64,000 bases of DNA from assembly GCA_036250195.1 (NCBI GenBank), contig JAVHZZ010000016.1, positions 2,480,001 through 2,544,000 on the forward strand. The letters run 5' to 3'. Positions 14,201 to 31,000 of the stretch are shown one piece after another (the first letter of the stretch is position 1; every line of letters begins with the position of its first letter). This DNA comes from Mixophyes australis. Taxonomy: Eukaryota; Chordata; Amphibia; Anura; Limnodynastidae. Position numbers and translations under genes: made by a program. The notes under the pieces were generated by a model that had not been told where the DNA came from, ran no database searches, and worked only from the letters and a program-made list of their open reading frames with translations.

Positions 14201-14660
14201 TCATGAATCATGAATGTAATCATAAATCATGAATTGAATCATGAATCATGATTTGAATCATGATTTGAATCATGAATCATGAATCATGAATCATGAATCA
14301 TGAATCATGAATCGAATCATGAATCATGATTCATGAATTGAATCATGAATCATGAATCAAATCATGAATCATAGATTGAATCATGAATCATGAATCATGA
14401 ATCATGAATTGAATCATGAATTAAATCATGAATTGAATCATGTATCATGAATTGAATCATGAATCATGAATCGAATCATGAATCTCGAATCATGAATTGA
14501 ATCATGAATCATGAATTGAATCATGAATTGAATCATAAATCATGAATCATGAATTGAATCATGAATCATAAATCGAATCATGAATCAAGAATCATGAATC
14601 GAATTATGAATCATGAATTTAATCATGTATCATGAATCATGAATCGAATCATGAATCATG
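11219..14660 (+). repeat. About 2-kb higher-order units before the 10.4-kb duplication
   Basis: Landmark elements at 11,730 and 13,719 continue at 15,648, spaced 1,989 and 1,929 bp, and the flanking variants (AATAATAAATC, GAATCTTGAATC, GAAACACGAATC) recur in the same order, so a unit of about 1.9-2.0 kb underlies this part. It also resembles the 5-kb units to its right, which contain the same markers. No unique sequence is present. Confidence 0.8.
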
Positions 14661-17600
14661 AATTGTATCATGAATCATGAATCATGGATCGAATCATGAA
14701 TCATGAATCCTGAATCATGAATCATGAATCGAATCATGAATCATGAATTGAATCATGAATCATGAATTGAATCATGAAACATGAATCATGAATTGAATCA
14801 TGAATTATGAATCATGAATCATGAATCGAATCATGAATCATGAATCGAATCATGAATCATGATTTGAATCATGAATCATGATTTGAATCATGAATCATGA
14901 ATCGAATCATGAATCATGAAATGAATCATGAATTGAATCATGAATCATGAATTGAATCATGAATCATGAATTGAATCATGAATCATGAATCGAATCATGA
15001 ATCTCGAATCATGAATTGAAAAATGAATCATGAATTGAATCATGAATTGAATCATGAATTGAATCATGAATCATGAATCGAATCATGAATCATGAATTAA
15101 ATCAAGAATCATGAATCATGAATCGAATCATGAATTATGAATCATAAATCATGAATCATGAATCGAATCATGAATCATGAATTGAATCATGAATCATGAA
15201 TTAAATCATGAATCATGAATCATAAATCGAATAATGAATTATGAATCATGATTCATGAATCAAATCATGAATCATGATTTATGAATTGAATCATGAATCA
15301 TGAATCATGAATTGAATCATGAATCGAATCATGAATCATGAATTGAATCATGAATCATAATTTGAATCATGAATCTCGAATCATGAATTGAATCATGAAT
15401 CATAAATTGTATCATGAATTGAATTATAAATTGTGAATCATGAAATGAATCATGAATCATAAATCGAATCATGAATCATGAATTGAATCATGAATCATGA
15501 ATATAATCATGAATCATGAATTGCATCATGAATCATGAATTGAATTATGAATCATGAATATAATCATGAATCATGAATTGCATCATGAATCATGAATTGA
15601 ATCATGAATCATGAATCGAATCATGAATCATGAATCATGAATCATGAACCATGAATTGAATCATAAATTGATTCATAAATCATAAATTATGAATTGAATC
15701 ATGAATCATGAATCGAATCATGAATCATGAATTGAATCATAAATCATGAATCATGAATCGAATCATGAATCATGAATCGAATCATGAATCATGAATCTTG
15801 AATTGAATCATGAATCATGAATTGAATCATGAATCATGAACTGAATCATGAATCATGAATTGAATCATGAATTATGAATCATGAATCATGAATCGAATCA
15901 TGAATCATGAATCGAAACAAGAATCATGAATTGAATCATGAATCATGAATAATGAATCAAATCATGAATCATGAATTGAATCATGAATCATGAATTGAAT
16001 CATGAATTATGAATCGAAACACGAATCATGAAATGAATCATGAATCATGAAACGAATCATAAATCATTATTCATGAATCGAATCATGAATCATGAATTAA
16101 ATCATGAATCATGAATTGAATCATAAATCATGAATTGAATCATGAATCATGATTTGAATCATGATTTGAATCATGAATCATGAATCATGATTTGAATCAT
16201 GATTTGAATCATGAATCATGAATCATGAATCATGAATCATGAATCGAATCATTAATCATGATTCATGAAATGAATCATGAATCATGAATCAAATCATGAA
16301 TCATAAATTGAATCATGAATCATGAATCGAATCATGAATCATGAATCATGAATCATGAATTGAATCATGAATTAAATCATGAATCGAATCATGTATCATG
16401 AATTGAATCATGAATCATGAATCGAATCATGAATCTCGAATCATGAATTGAATCATGAATCATGAATTGAATCATGAATTGAATCATAAATCATGAATCA
16501 TGAATTGAATCATGAATCATAAATTGAATCATGAATCATGAATTGAATCATGAATCATGAATCATGAATCGAATCATGAATCAAGAATCATAAATCGAAT
16601 CATGAATCATGAATTTAATCATGAATCATGAATCATGAATCAAATCATAAATCATGAATTGTATCATGAATCATGAATCGAATCATGAATCATGAATCCA
16701 GAATAATGAATCATGAATCGAATCATGAATCATGAATTGAATCATGAATCATGAATTGAATCATGAAACATGAATCATGAATTGAATCATAAATTATGAA
16801 TCATGAATCATGAATCGAATCATGAATCATGAAACGAATCATGAATCATGAATCGAATCATGAATCGAATCATGAATCATGAAATGAAACATGAATTGAA
16901 TCATGAATTGAATCATGAATCATGAATTGAATCATGAATCATGAATTGAATCATGAATCATGAATCGAATCATGAATCTCGAATCATGAATTGAAAAATG
17001 AATCATGAATTGAATCATGAATTGAATCATGAATCATGAATCGAATCATGAATCATGAATTAAATCAAATATCGTGAATCATGAATCGAATCATGAATTA
17101 TGAATCATGAATCATGAATCATGAATCGAATCATGAATCATGAATTGAATCATGAATCATGAATTAAATCATGAATCATGAATCAAAAATCGAATAATGA
17201 ATTATGAATCATGAATTATAAATTGTATCATGAATCGAATCATGAATCATGAATTGAATCATGAATCATAATTTGAATCATGAATCTCAAATCATGAATT
17301 GAATCATGAATCATGAATTGAATCATGAATCATGAATCGAATCATGAATCTCGAATCATGAATTGAAAAATGAATCATGAATTGAATCATGAATTGAATC
17401 ATGAATCATGAATCGAATCATGAATCATGAATTAAATCAAATATCGTGAATCATGAATCGAATCATGAATTATGAATCATGAATCATGAATCGAATCATG
17501 AATCATGAATTGAATCATGAATCATGAATCAAATCATGAATCATGAATCATGAATTAAATCATGAATCATGAATCATGAATTATAAATTGTATCATGAAT

Positions 17601-20600
17601 CGAATCATGAATCATGAATTGAATCATGAATCATAATTTGAATCATGAATCTCAAATCATGAATTGAATCATGAATCATGAATTGAATCATAAATTGAAT
17701 CATAAATCATGAATCATGAATTGAATCATGAATCATAAATTGAATCATGAATCATGAATTGAATCATGAATCATGAATCATGAATCGAATCATGAATCAA
17801 GAATCATAAATCGAATCATGAATCATGAATTTAATCATGAATCATGAATCATGAATCGAATCATAAATCATGAATTGTATCATGAATCATGAATCGAATC
17901 ATGAATCATGAATCCTGAATCATGAATCATGAATCGAATCATGAATCATGAATTGAATCATGAATCATGAATTGAATCATGAAACATGAATCATGAATTG
18001 AATCATAAATTATGAATCATGAATCATGAATCGAATCATGAATCATGAATCGAATCATGAATCATGAATCGAATCATGAATCATGAAATGAATCATGAAT
18101 TGAATCATGAATTGAATCATGAATCATGAATTGAATCATGAATCATGAATCGAATCATGAATCTCGAATCATGAATTGAAAAATGAATCATGAATTGAAT
18201 CATGAATTGAATCATGAATCATGAATCGAATCATGAATCATGAACTAAATCAAGAATCGTGAATCATGAATCGAATCATGAATTATGAATCATGAATCAT
18301 GAAACATGAATCGAATCATGAATCATGAATTGAATCATGAATCATGAATTGAATCATGAATCATGAATTAAATCATGAATCATGAATCAAAAATCGAATA
18401 ATGAATTATGAATCATGAATCATGAATCAAATCATGAATCATGAATCATGAATTGAATCATGAATCATGAATCATGAATTATAAATTGTATCATGAATCG
18501 AATCATGAATCATGAATTGAATCATGAATCATAATTTGAATCATGAATCTCAAATCATGAATTGAATCATGAATCATAAATTGAATCATGAATTGAATCA
18601 TGAATCATAAATTGAATCATGAATTGAATCATAAATCATGAATCATGAAATGAATCATGAATCATAAATCGAATCATGAATCATGAATTGAATCATAAAT
18701 CATTAATTGAATCATGAATTATGAATCATGAATCATGAATCGAATCATGAATCATGAAATGAATCATGAATCATAAATCATGAATTGAATAATAAATCAT
18801 GAATCAAATCATGAATTAAATAATGAATCTTGAATCATGAATTGAATCATAAATCATGAATTGAATCATGAATCATGAATTGAATCATAAATCATGAACT
18901 GAATCATAAATCATGAATCATGAATCGAATCATGAATCATGAATCATGAATCATGAATCATGAATCATGAATTGAATCATGAATCATGAACTGAATCATG
19001 AATCATGAATCATGAATCATGAATTGAATCATGAATTATGAATCATGAATCATGAATCGAATCATGAATCATGAATCGAAACATGAATCATGAATTGAAT
19101 CATGAATCATGAATCATGAAATGAATCATGAATAATGAATCGAATCATGAATCATGAATTGAATCATGAATCATGAATTGAATCATGAATTATGAATCGA
19201 AACACGAATCATGAAATGAATCATGAATCATGAAACGAATCATAAATCATTAATCATGAATCGAATCATGAATCATGAATTGAATCATGAATCATGAATG
19301 TAATCATAAATCATGAATTGAATCATGAATCATGATTTGAATCATGATTTGAATCATGAATCATGAATCATGAATCATGAATCATGAATCGAATCATGAA
19401 TCATGATTCATGAATTGAATCATGAATCATGAATCAAATCATGAATCATAGATTGAATCATGAATCATGAATCATGAATTGAATCATGAATTAAATCATG
19501 AATTGAATCATGTATCATGAATTGAATCATGAATCATGAATCGAATCATGAATCTCGAATCATGAATTGAATCATGAATCATGAATTGAATCATGAATTG
19601 AATCATAAATCATGAATCATGAATTGAATCATGAATCATAAATCGAATCATGAATCAAGAATCATGAATCGAATTATGAATCATGAATTTAATCATGTAT
19701 CATGAATCATGAATCGAATCATGAATCATGAATTGTATCATGAATCATGAATCATGGATCGAATCATGAATCATGAATCCTGAATCATGAATCATGAATC
19801 GAATCATGAATCATGAATTGAATCATGAATCATGAATTGAATCATGAAACATGAATCATGAATTGAATCATGAATTATGAATCATGAATCATGAATCGAA
19901 TCATGAATCATGAATCGAATCATGAATCATGATTTGAATCATGAATCATGATTTGAATCATGAATCATGAATCGAATCATGAATCATGAAATGAATCATG
20001 AATTGAATCATGAATCATGAATTGAATCATGAATCATGAATTGAATCATGAATCATAAATTGAATCATGAATCATGAATCGAATCATGAATCTCGAATCA
20101 TGAATTGAAAAATGAATCATGAATTGAATCATGAATTGAATCATGAATTGAATCATGAATCATGAATCGAATCATGAATCATGAATTAAATCAAGAATCA
20201 TGAATCATGAATCGAATCATGAATTATGAATCATAAATCATGAATCATGAATCGAATCATGAATCATGAATTGAATCATGAATCATGAATTAAATCATGA
20301 ATCATGAATCATAAATCGAATAATGAATTATGAATCATGATTCATGAATCAAATCATGAATCATGATTTATGAATTGAATCATGAATCATGAATCATGAA
20401 TTGAATCATGAATCGAATCATGAATCATGAATTGAATCATGAATCATAATTTGAATCATGAATCTCGAATCATGAATTGAATCATGAATCATAAATTGTA
20501 TCATGAATTGAATCATAAATTGTGAATCATGAAATGAATCATGAATCATAAATCAAATCATGAATCATGAATTGAATCATGTATCATGAATATAATCATG

Positions 20601-23600
20601 AATCATGAATTGCATCATGAATCATGAATTGAATTATGAATCATGAATATAATCATGAATCATGAATTGCATCATGAATCATGAATTGAATCATGAATCA
20701 TGAATCGAATCATGAATCATGAATCATGAACCATGAATTGAATCATAAATTGATTCATAAATCATAAATTATGAATTGAATCATGAATTATGAATCGAAT
20801 CATGAATCATGAATTGAATCATAAATCATGAATCATGAATCGAATCATGAATCATGAATCGAATCATGAATCATGAATCTTGAATCGAATCATGAATCAT
20901 GAATTGAATCATGAATCATGAACTGAATCATGAATCATGAATCATGAATCATGAATCATGAATTGAATCATGAATTATGAATCATGAATCATGAATCGAA
21001 TCATGAATCATGAATCGAAACAAGAATCATGAATTGAATCATGAATCATGAATCATGAAATGAATCATGAATAATGAATCAAATCATGAATCATGAATTG
21101 AATCATGAATTATGAATCGAAACACGAATCATGAAATGAATCATGAATCATGAAACGAATCATAAATCATTATTCATGAATCGAATCATGAATCATGAAT
21201 TAAATCATGAATCATGAATTGAATCATAAATCATGAATTGAATCATGAATCATGATTTGAATCATGATTTGAATCATGAATCATGATTTGAATCATGATT
21301 TGAATCATGAATCATGAATCATGAATCATGAATCATGAATTGAATCATTAATCATGATTCATGAATTGAATCATGAATCATGAATCAAATCATGAATCAT
21401 AAATTGAATCATGAATCATGAATCGAATCATGAATCATGAATCATGAATCATGAATTGAATCATGAATTAAATCATGAATCGAATCATGTATCATGAATT
21501 GAATCATGAATCATGAATCGAATCATGAATCTCGAATCATGAATTGAATCATGAATCATGAATTGAATCATGAATTGAATCATAAATCATGAATCATGAA
21601 TTGAATCATGAATCATAAATTGAATCATGAATCATGAATTGAATCATGAATCGAATCATGAATCAAGAATCATAAATCGAATCATGAATCATGAATTTAA
21701 TCATAAATCATGAATCATGAATCGAATCATAAATCATGAATTGTATCATGAATCATGAATCGAATCATGAATCATGAATCCTGAATCATGAATCATGAAT
21801 CGAATCATGAATCATGAATTGAATCATGAATCATGAATTGAATCATGAAACATGAATCATGAATTGAATCATGAATCATGAATCGAATCATGAATCATGA
21901 ATCGAATCATGAATCATGAATCGAATCATGAATCATGAATCGAATCATGAATCATGAAATGAATCATGAATTGAATCATGAATTGAATCATGAATCATGA
22001 ATTGAATCATGAATCATGAATTGAATCATGAATCATGAATCGAATCATGAATCTCGAATCATGAATTGAAAAATGAATCATGAATTGAATCATGAATTGA
22101 ATCATGAATCATGAATCGAATCATGAATCATGAATTAAATCAAGAATCGTGAATCATGAATCGAATCATGAATTATGAATCATGAATCGAATCATGAATC
22201 ATGAATTGAATCATGAATCATGAATTAAATCATGAATCATGAATCAAAAATCGAATAATGAATTATGAATCATGAATCATGAATCAAATCATGAATCATG
22301 AATCATGAATTGAATCATGAATCATGAATCATGAATTATAAATTGTATCATGAATCGAATCATGAATCATGAATTGAATCATGAATCATAATTTGAATCA
22401 TGAATCTCAAATCATGAATTGAATCATGAATCATAAATTGAATCATGAATTGAATCATAAATCATGAATCATGAAATGAATCATGAATCATAAATCGAAT
22501 CATGAATCATGAATTGAATCATGAATCATTAATTGAATCATGAATTATGAATCATGAATCATGAATCGAATCATGAATCATGAAATGAATCATGAATCAT
22601 AAATCATGAATTGAATAATAAATCATGAATCAAATCATGAATTAAAAAATGAATCTTGAATCATGAATTGAATCATGAATCATGAATCGAATCATGAATC
22701 ATGAATCATGAACCATGAATTGAATCATAAATTGATTCATAAATCATAAATCATGAATTGAATCATGAATCATGAATCGAATCATGAATCATGAATTGAA
22801 TCATAAATCATGAATCATGAATCGAATCATGAATCATGAATCATGAATCATGAATCATGAATCATGAATCATGAATCATTAATTGAATCATGAATCATGA
22901 ACTGAATCATGAATCATGAATCATGAATCATGAATTGAATCATGAATTATGAATCATGAATCATGAATCGAATCATGAATCATGAATCGAAACATGAATC
23001 ATGAATTGAATCATGAATCATGAATCATGAAATGAATCATGAATAATGAATCGAATCATGAATCATGAATTGAATCATGAATCATGAATTGAATCATGAA
23101 TTATGAATCGAAACACGAATCATGAAATGAATCATGAATCATGAAACGAATCATAAATCATTAATCATGAATCGAATCATGAATCATGAATTGAATCATG
23201 CATCATGAATGTAATCATAAATCATGAATTGAATCATGAATCATGATTTGAATCATGATTTGAATCATGAATCATGAATCATGAATCATGAATCATGAAT
23301 CGAATCATGAATCATGATTCATGAATTGAATCATGAATCATGAATCAAATCATGAATCATAGATTGAATCATGAATCTCGAATCATGAATTGAATCATGA
23401 ATCATGAATTGAATCATGAATTGAATCATAAATCATGAATCATGAATTGAATCATGAATCATAAATCGAATCATGATTCAAGAATCATGAATCGAATTAT
23501 CAATCATGAATTTAATCATGTATCATGAATCATGAATCGAATCATGAATCATGAATTGTATCATGAATCATGAATCATGGATCGAATCATGAATCATGAA

Positions 23601-25039
23601 TCCTGAATCATGAATCATGAATCGAATCATGAATCATGAATTGAATCATGAATCATGAATTGAATCATGAAACATGAATCATGAATTGAATCATGAATTA
23701 TGAATCATGAATCATGAATCGAATCATGAATCATGAATCGAATCATGAATCATGATTTGAATCATGAATCATGATTTGAATCATGAATCATGAATCGAAT
23801 CATGAATCATGAAATGAATCATGAATTGAATCATGAATCATGAATTGAATCATGAATCATGAATTGAATCATGAATCATGAATCGAATCATGAATCTCGA
23901 ATCATGAATTGAAAAATGAATCATGAATTGAATCATGAATTCAATCATGAATTGAATCATGAATCATGAATCGAATCATGAATCATGAATTAAATCAAGA
24001 ATCATGAATCATGAATCGAATCATGAATTATGAATCATAAATCATGAATCATGAATCGAATCATGAATCATGAATTGAATCATGAATCATGAATTAAATC
24101 ATGAATCATGAATCATAAATCGAATAATGAATTATGAATCATGATTCATGAATCAAATCATGAATCATGATTTATGAATTGAATCATGAATCATGAATCA
24201 TGAATTGAATCATGAATCGAATCATGAATCATGAATTGAATCATGAATCATAATTTGAATCATGAATCTCGAATCATGAATTGAATCATGAATCATAAAT
24301 TGTATCATGAATTGAATTATAAATTGTGAATCATGAAATGAATCATGAATCATAAATCGAATCATGAATCATGAATTGAATCATGAATCATGAATATAAT
24401 CATGAATCATGAATTGCATCATGAATCATAAATTGAATCATGAATCATTAATCATGAATTAAATCATGAATCATGAATCATGAAATGAATCATGAATTGA
24501 ATCATGAATCATGAAATGAATCATGAATTGAATCATGAATTGAATCATGAATCATGAATAATGAATTGAATCATGAATCATGAAATGAATCATGAATTGA
24601 ATCATGAATCATGAATCATGAAATGAATCATGAATTTAATCATGAATCATGAATCATGAATTGAATCATGAATCATGAATCATGATTCATGAATTGAATC
24701 ATGAATCATGAATCAAATCAAGAATCATAAATTGAATCATGAATCATGAATAGAATCATGAATCATGAATCATGAATCATGAATCATGAATAGAATCATG
24801 AATCATGAATCATGAATCATGAATTGAATCATGAATTGAATCACGAAACATGAATCATGAATCATGAATGGAATCATGAATTGAATCACGAAACATGAAT
24901 CATGAATCATGAATTGAATCATGAATCGAATCATGAATCATGAATCATGAATCATGAATCGAATCATGAATCTCGAATAATGAATTGAATCATGAATCAT
25001 GAATTGAATCATGAATTGAATCATAAATCATGAATCATG
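14661..25039 (+). repeat. 10.4-kb tandem duplication, copy 1
   Basis: Starting with AATTGTATCATG at 14,661, this block is repeated directly from 25,040. Marker offsets are 10,379 (AAATTGTGAATC at 15,428 and 25,807; TCTCGAATC at 15,002 and 25,381), 10,419 (AATCCAGAATAATG near 16,697 and 27,116), 10,464 (AATTGTATC at 19,731 and 30,195) and 10,407 (TGAATATAATC at 24,391 and 34,798). Internally it is two related units, 14,661-19,730 and 19,731-25,039. Copy-specific events include an extra CACGAAACATG segment around 24,842-24,907 that copy 2 has only once, and a missing 58-bp repeat near 24,425. Confidence 0.92.
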
Positions 25040-28000
25040 AATTGTATCATGAATCATGAATCATGGATCGAATCATGAATCATGAATCCTGAATCATGAA
25101 TCATGAATCGAATCATGAATCATGAATTGAATCATGAATCATGAATTGAATCATGAAACATGAATCATGAATTGAATCATGAATTATGAATCATGAATCA
25201 TGAATCGAATCATGAATCATGAATCGAATCATGAATCATGATTTGAATCATGAATCATGATTTGAATCATGAATCATGAATCGAATCATGAATCATGAAA
25301 TGAATCATGAATTGAATCATGAATCATGAATTGAATCATGAATCATGAATTGAATCATGAATCATGAATCGAATCATGAATCTCGAATCATGAATTGAAA
25401 AATGAATCATGAATTGAATCATGAATTGAATCATGAATTGAATCATGAATCATGAATCGAATCATGAATCATGAATTAAATCAAGAATCATGAATCATGA
25501 ATCGAATCATGAATTATGAATCATAAATCATGAATCATGAATCGAATCATGAATCATGAATTGAATCATGAATCATGAATTAAATCATGAATCATGAATC
25601 ATAAATCGAATAATGAATTATGAATCATGATTCATGAATCAAATCATGAATCATGATTTATGAATTGAATCATGAATCATGAATCATGAATTGAATCATG
25701 AATCGAATCATGAATCATGAATTGAATCATGAATCATAATTTGAATCATGAATCTCGAATCATGAATTGAATCATGAATCATAAATTGTATCATGAATTG
25801 AATCATAAATTGTGAATCATGAAATGAATCATGAATCATAAATCGAATCATGAATCATGAATTGAATCATGAATCATGAATATAATCATGAATCATGAAT
25901 TGCATCATGAATCATGAATTGAATTATGAATCATGAATATAATCATGAATCATGAATTGCATCATGAATCATGAATTGAATCATGAATCATGAATCGAAT
26001 CATGAATCATGAATCATGAATCATGAACCATGAATTGAATCATAAATTGATTCATAAATCATAAATTATGAATTGAATCATGAATCATGAATCGAATCAT
26101 GAATCATGAATCGAATCATGAATCATGAATTGAATCATAAATCATGAATCATGAATCGAATCATGAATCATGAATCTTGAATCGAATCATGAATCATGAA
26201 TTGAATCATGAATCATGAACTGAATCATGAATCATGAATCATGAATCATGAATCATGAATTGAATCATGAATTATGAATCATGAATCATGAATCGAATCA
26301 TGAATCATGAATCGAAACAAGAATCATGAATTGAATCATGAATCATGAATCATGAAATGAATCATGAATAATGAATCAAATCATGAATCATGAATTGAAT
26401 CATGAATCATGAATTGAATCATGAATTATGAATCGAAACACGAATCATGAAATGAATCATGAATCATGAAACGAATCATAAATCATTATTCATGAATCGA
26501 ATCATGAATCATGAATTAAATCATGAATCATGAATTGAATCATAAATCATGAATTGAATCATGAATCATGATTTGAATCATGATTTGAATCATGAATCAT
26601 GAATCATGATTTGAATCATGATTTGAATCATGAATCATGAATCATGAATCATGAATCATGAATCGAATCATTAATCATGATTCATGAAATGAATCATGAA
26701 TCATGAATCAAATCATGAATCATAAATTGAATCATGAATCATGAATCGAATCATGAATCATGAATCATGAATCATGAATTGAATCATGAATTAAATCATG
26801 AATCGAATCATGTATCATGAATTGAATCATGAATCATGAATCGAATCATGAATCTCGAATCATGAATTGAATCATGAATCATGAATTGAATCATGAATTG
26901 AATCATAAATCATGAATCATGAATTGAATCATGAATCATAAATTGAATCATGAATCATGAATTGAATCATGAATCATGAATCATGAATCGAATCATGAAT
27001 CAAGAATCATAAATCGAATCATGAATCATGAATTTAATCATGAATCATGAATCATGAATCAAATCATAAATCATGAATTGTATCATGAATCATGAATCGA
27101 ATCATGAATCATGAATCCAGAATAATGAATCATGAATCGAATCATGAATCATGAATTGAATCATGAATCATGAATTGAATCATGAAACATGAATCATGAA
27201 TTGAATCATAAATTATGAATCATGAATCATGAATCGAATCATGAATCATGAAACGAATCATGAATCATGAATCGAATCATGAATCGAATCATGAATCATG
27301 AAATGAATCATGAATTGAATCATGAATTGAATCATGAATCATGAATTGAATCATGAATCATGAATTGAATCATGAATCATGAATCGAATCATGAATCTCG
27401 AATCATGAATTGAAAAATGAATCATGAATTGAATCATGAATTGAATCATGAATCATGAATCGAATCATGAATCATGAATTAAATCAAATATCGTGAATCA
27501 TGAATCGAATCATGAATTATGAATCATGAATCATGAATCATGAATCGAATCATGAATCATGAATTGAATCATGAATCATGAATTAAATCATGAATCATGA
27601 ATCAAAAATCGAATAATGAATTATGAATCATGAATTATAAATTGTATCATGAATCGAATCATGAATCATGAATTGAATCATGAATCATAATTTGAATCAT
27701 GAATCTCAAATCATGAATTGAATCATGAATCATGAATTGAATCATGAATCATGAATCGAATCATGAATCTCGAATCATGAATTGAAAAATGAATCATGAA
27801 TTGAATCATGAATTGAATCATGAATCATGAATCGAATCATGAATCATGAATTAAATCAAATATCGTGAATCATGAATCGAATCATGAATTATGAATCATG
27901 AATCATGAATCGAATCATGAATCATGAATTGAATCATGAATCATGAATCAAATCATGAATCATGAATCATGAATTGAATCATGAATCATGAATCATGAAT

Positions 28001-31000
28001 TATAAATTGTATCATGAATCGAATCATGAATCATGAATTGAATCATGAATCATAATTTGAATCATGAATCTCAAATCATGAATTGAATCATGAATCATGA
28101 ATTGAATCATAAATTGAATCATAAATCATGAATCATGAATTGAATCATGAATCATAAATTGAATCATGAATCATGAATTGAATCATGAATCATGAATCAT
28201 GAATCGAATCATGAATCAAGAATCATAAATCGAATCATGAATCATGAATTTAATCATGAATCATGAATCATGAATCGAATCATAAATCATGAATTGTATC
28301 ATGAATCATGAATCGAATCATGAATCATGAATCCTGAATCATGAATCATGAATCGAATCATGAATCATGAATTGAATCATGAATCATGAATTGAATCATG
28401 AAACATGAATCATGAATTGAATCATAAATTATGAATCATGAATCATGAATCGAATCATGAATCATGAATCGAATCATGAATCATGAATCGAATCATGAAT
28501 CATGAAATGAATCATGAATTGAATCATGAATTGAATCATGAATCATGAATTGAATCATGAATCATGAATCGAATCATGAATCTCGAATCATGAATTGAAA
28601 AATGAATCATGAATTGAATCATGAATTGAATCATGAATCATGAATCGAATCATGAATCATGAACTAAATCAAGAATCGTGAATCATGAATCGAATCATGA
28701 ATTATGAATCATGAATCATGAAACATGAATCGAATCATGAATCATGAATTGAATCATGAATCATGAATTGAATCATGAATCATGAATTAAATCATGAATC
28801 ATGAATCAAAAATCGAATAATGAATTATGAATCATGAATCATGAATCAAATCATGAATCATGAATCATGAATTGAATCATGAATCATGAATCATGAATTA
28901 TAAATTGTATCATGAATCGAATCATGAATCATGAATTGAATCATGAATCATAATTTGAATCATGAATCTCAAATCATGAATTGAATCATGAATCATAAAT
29001 TGAATCATGAATTGAATCATGAATCATAAATTGAATCATGAATTGAATCATAAATCATGAATCATGAAATGAATCATGAATCATAAATCGAATCATGAAT
29101 CATGAATTGAATCATGAATCATTAATTGAATCATGAATTATGAATCATGAATCATGAATCGAATCATGAATCATGAAATGAATCATGAATCATAAATCAT
29201 GAATTGAATAATAAATCATGAATCAAATCATGAATTAAATAATGAATCTTGAATCATGAATTGAATCATAAATCATGAATTGAATCATGAATCATGAATT
29301 GAATCATAAATCATGAACTGAATCATAAATCATGAATCATGAATCGAATCATGAATCATGAATCATGAATCATGAATCATGAATCATGAATTGAATCATG
29401 AATCATGAACTGAATCATGAATCATGAATCATGAATCATGAATTGAATCATGAACTGAATCATGAATCATGAATCATGAATCATGAATTGAATCATGAAT
29501 TATGAATCATGAATCATGAATCGAATCATGAATCATGAATCGAAACATGAATCATGAATTGAATCATGAATCATGAATCATGAAATGAATCATGAATAAT
29601 GAATCGAATCATGAATCATGAATTGAATCATGAATCATGAATTGAATCATGAATTATGAATCGAAACACGAATCATGAAATGAATCATGAATCATGAAAC
29701 GAATCATAAATCATTAATCATGAATCGAATCATGAATCATGAATTGAATCATGAATCATGAATGTAATCATAAATCATGAATTGAATCATGAATCATGAT
29801 TTGAATCATGATTTGAATCATGAATCATGAATCATGAATCATGAATCGAATCATGAATCATGATTCATGAATTGAATCATGAATCATGAATCAAATCATG
29901 AATCATAGATTGAATCATGAATCATGAATCATGAATCATGAATTGAATCATGAATTAAATCATGAATTGAATCATGTATCATGAATTGAATCATGAATCA
30001 TGAATCGAATCATGAATCTCGAATCATGAATTGAATCATGAATCATGAATTGAATCATGAATTGAATCATAAATCATGAATCATGAATTGAATCATGAAT
30101 CATAAATCGAATCATGAATCAAGAATCATGAATCGAATTATGAATCATGAATTTAATCATGTATCATGAATCATGAATCGAATCATGAATCATGAATTGT
30201 ATCATGAATCATGAATCATGGATCGAATCATGAATCATGAATCCTGAATCATGAATCATGAATCGAATCATGAATCATGAATTGAATCATGAATCATGAA
30301 TTGAATCATGAAACATGAATCATGAATTGAATCATGAATTATGAATCATGAATCATGAATCGAATCATGAATCATGAATCGAATCATGAATCATGATTTG
30401 AATCATGAATCATGATTTGAATCATGAATCATGAATCGAATCATGAATCATGAAATGAATCATGAATTGAATCATGAATCATGAATTGAATCATGAATCA
30501 TGAATTGAATCATGAATCATAAATTGAATCATGAATCATGAATCGAATCATGAATCTCGAATCATGAATTGAAAAATGAATCATGAATTGAATCATGAAT
30601 TGAATCATGAATTGAATCATGAATCATGAATCGAATCATGAATCATGAATTAAATCAAGAATCATGAATCATGAATCGAATCATGAATTATGAATCATAA
30701 ATCATGAATCATGAATCGAATCATGAATCATGAATTGAATCATGAATCATGAATTAAATCATGAATCATGAATCATAAATCGAATAATGAATTATGAATC
30801 ATGATTCATGAATCAAATCATGAATCATGATTTATGAATTGAATCATGAATCATGAATCATGAATTGAATCATGAATCGAATCATGAATCATGAATTGAA
30901 TCATGAATCATAATTTGAATCATGAATCTCGAATCATGAATTGAATCATGAATCATAAATTGTATCATGAATTGAATCATAAATTGTGAATCATGAAATG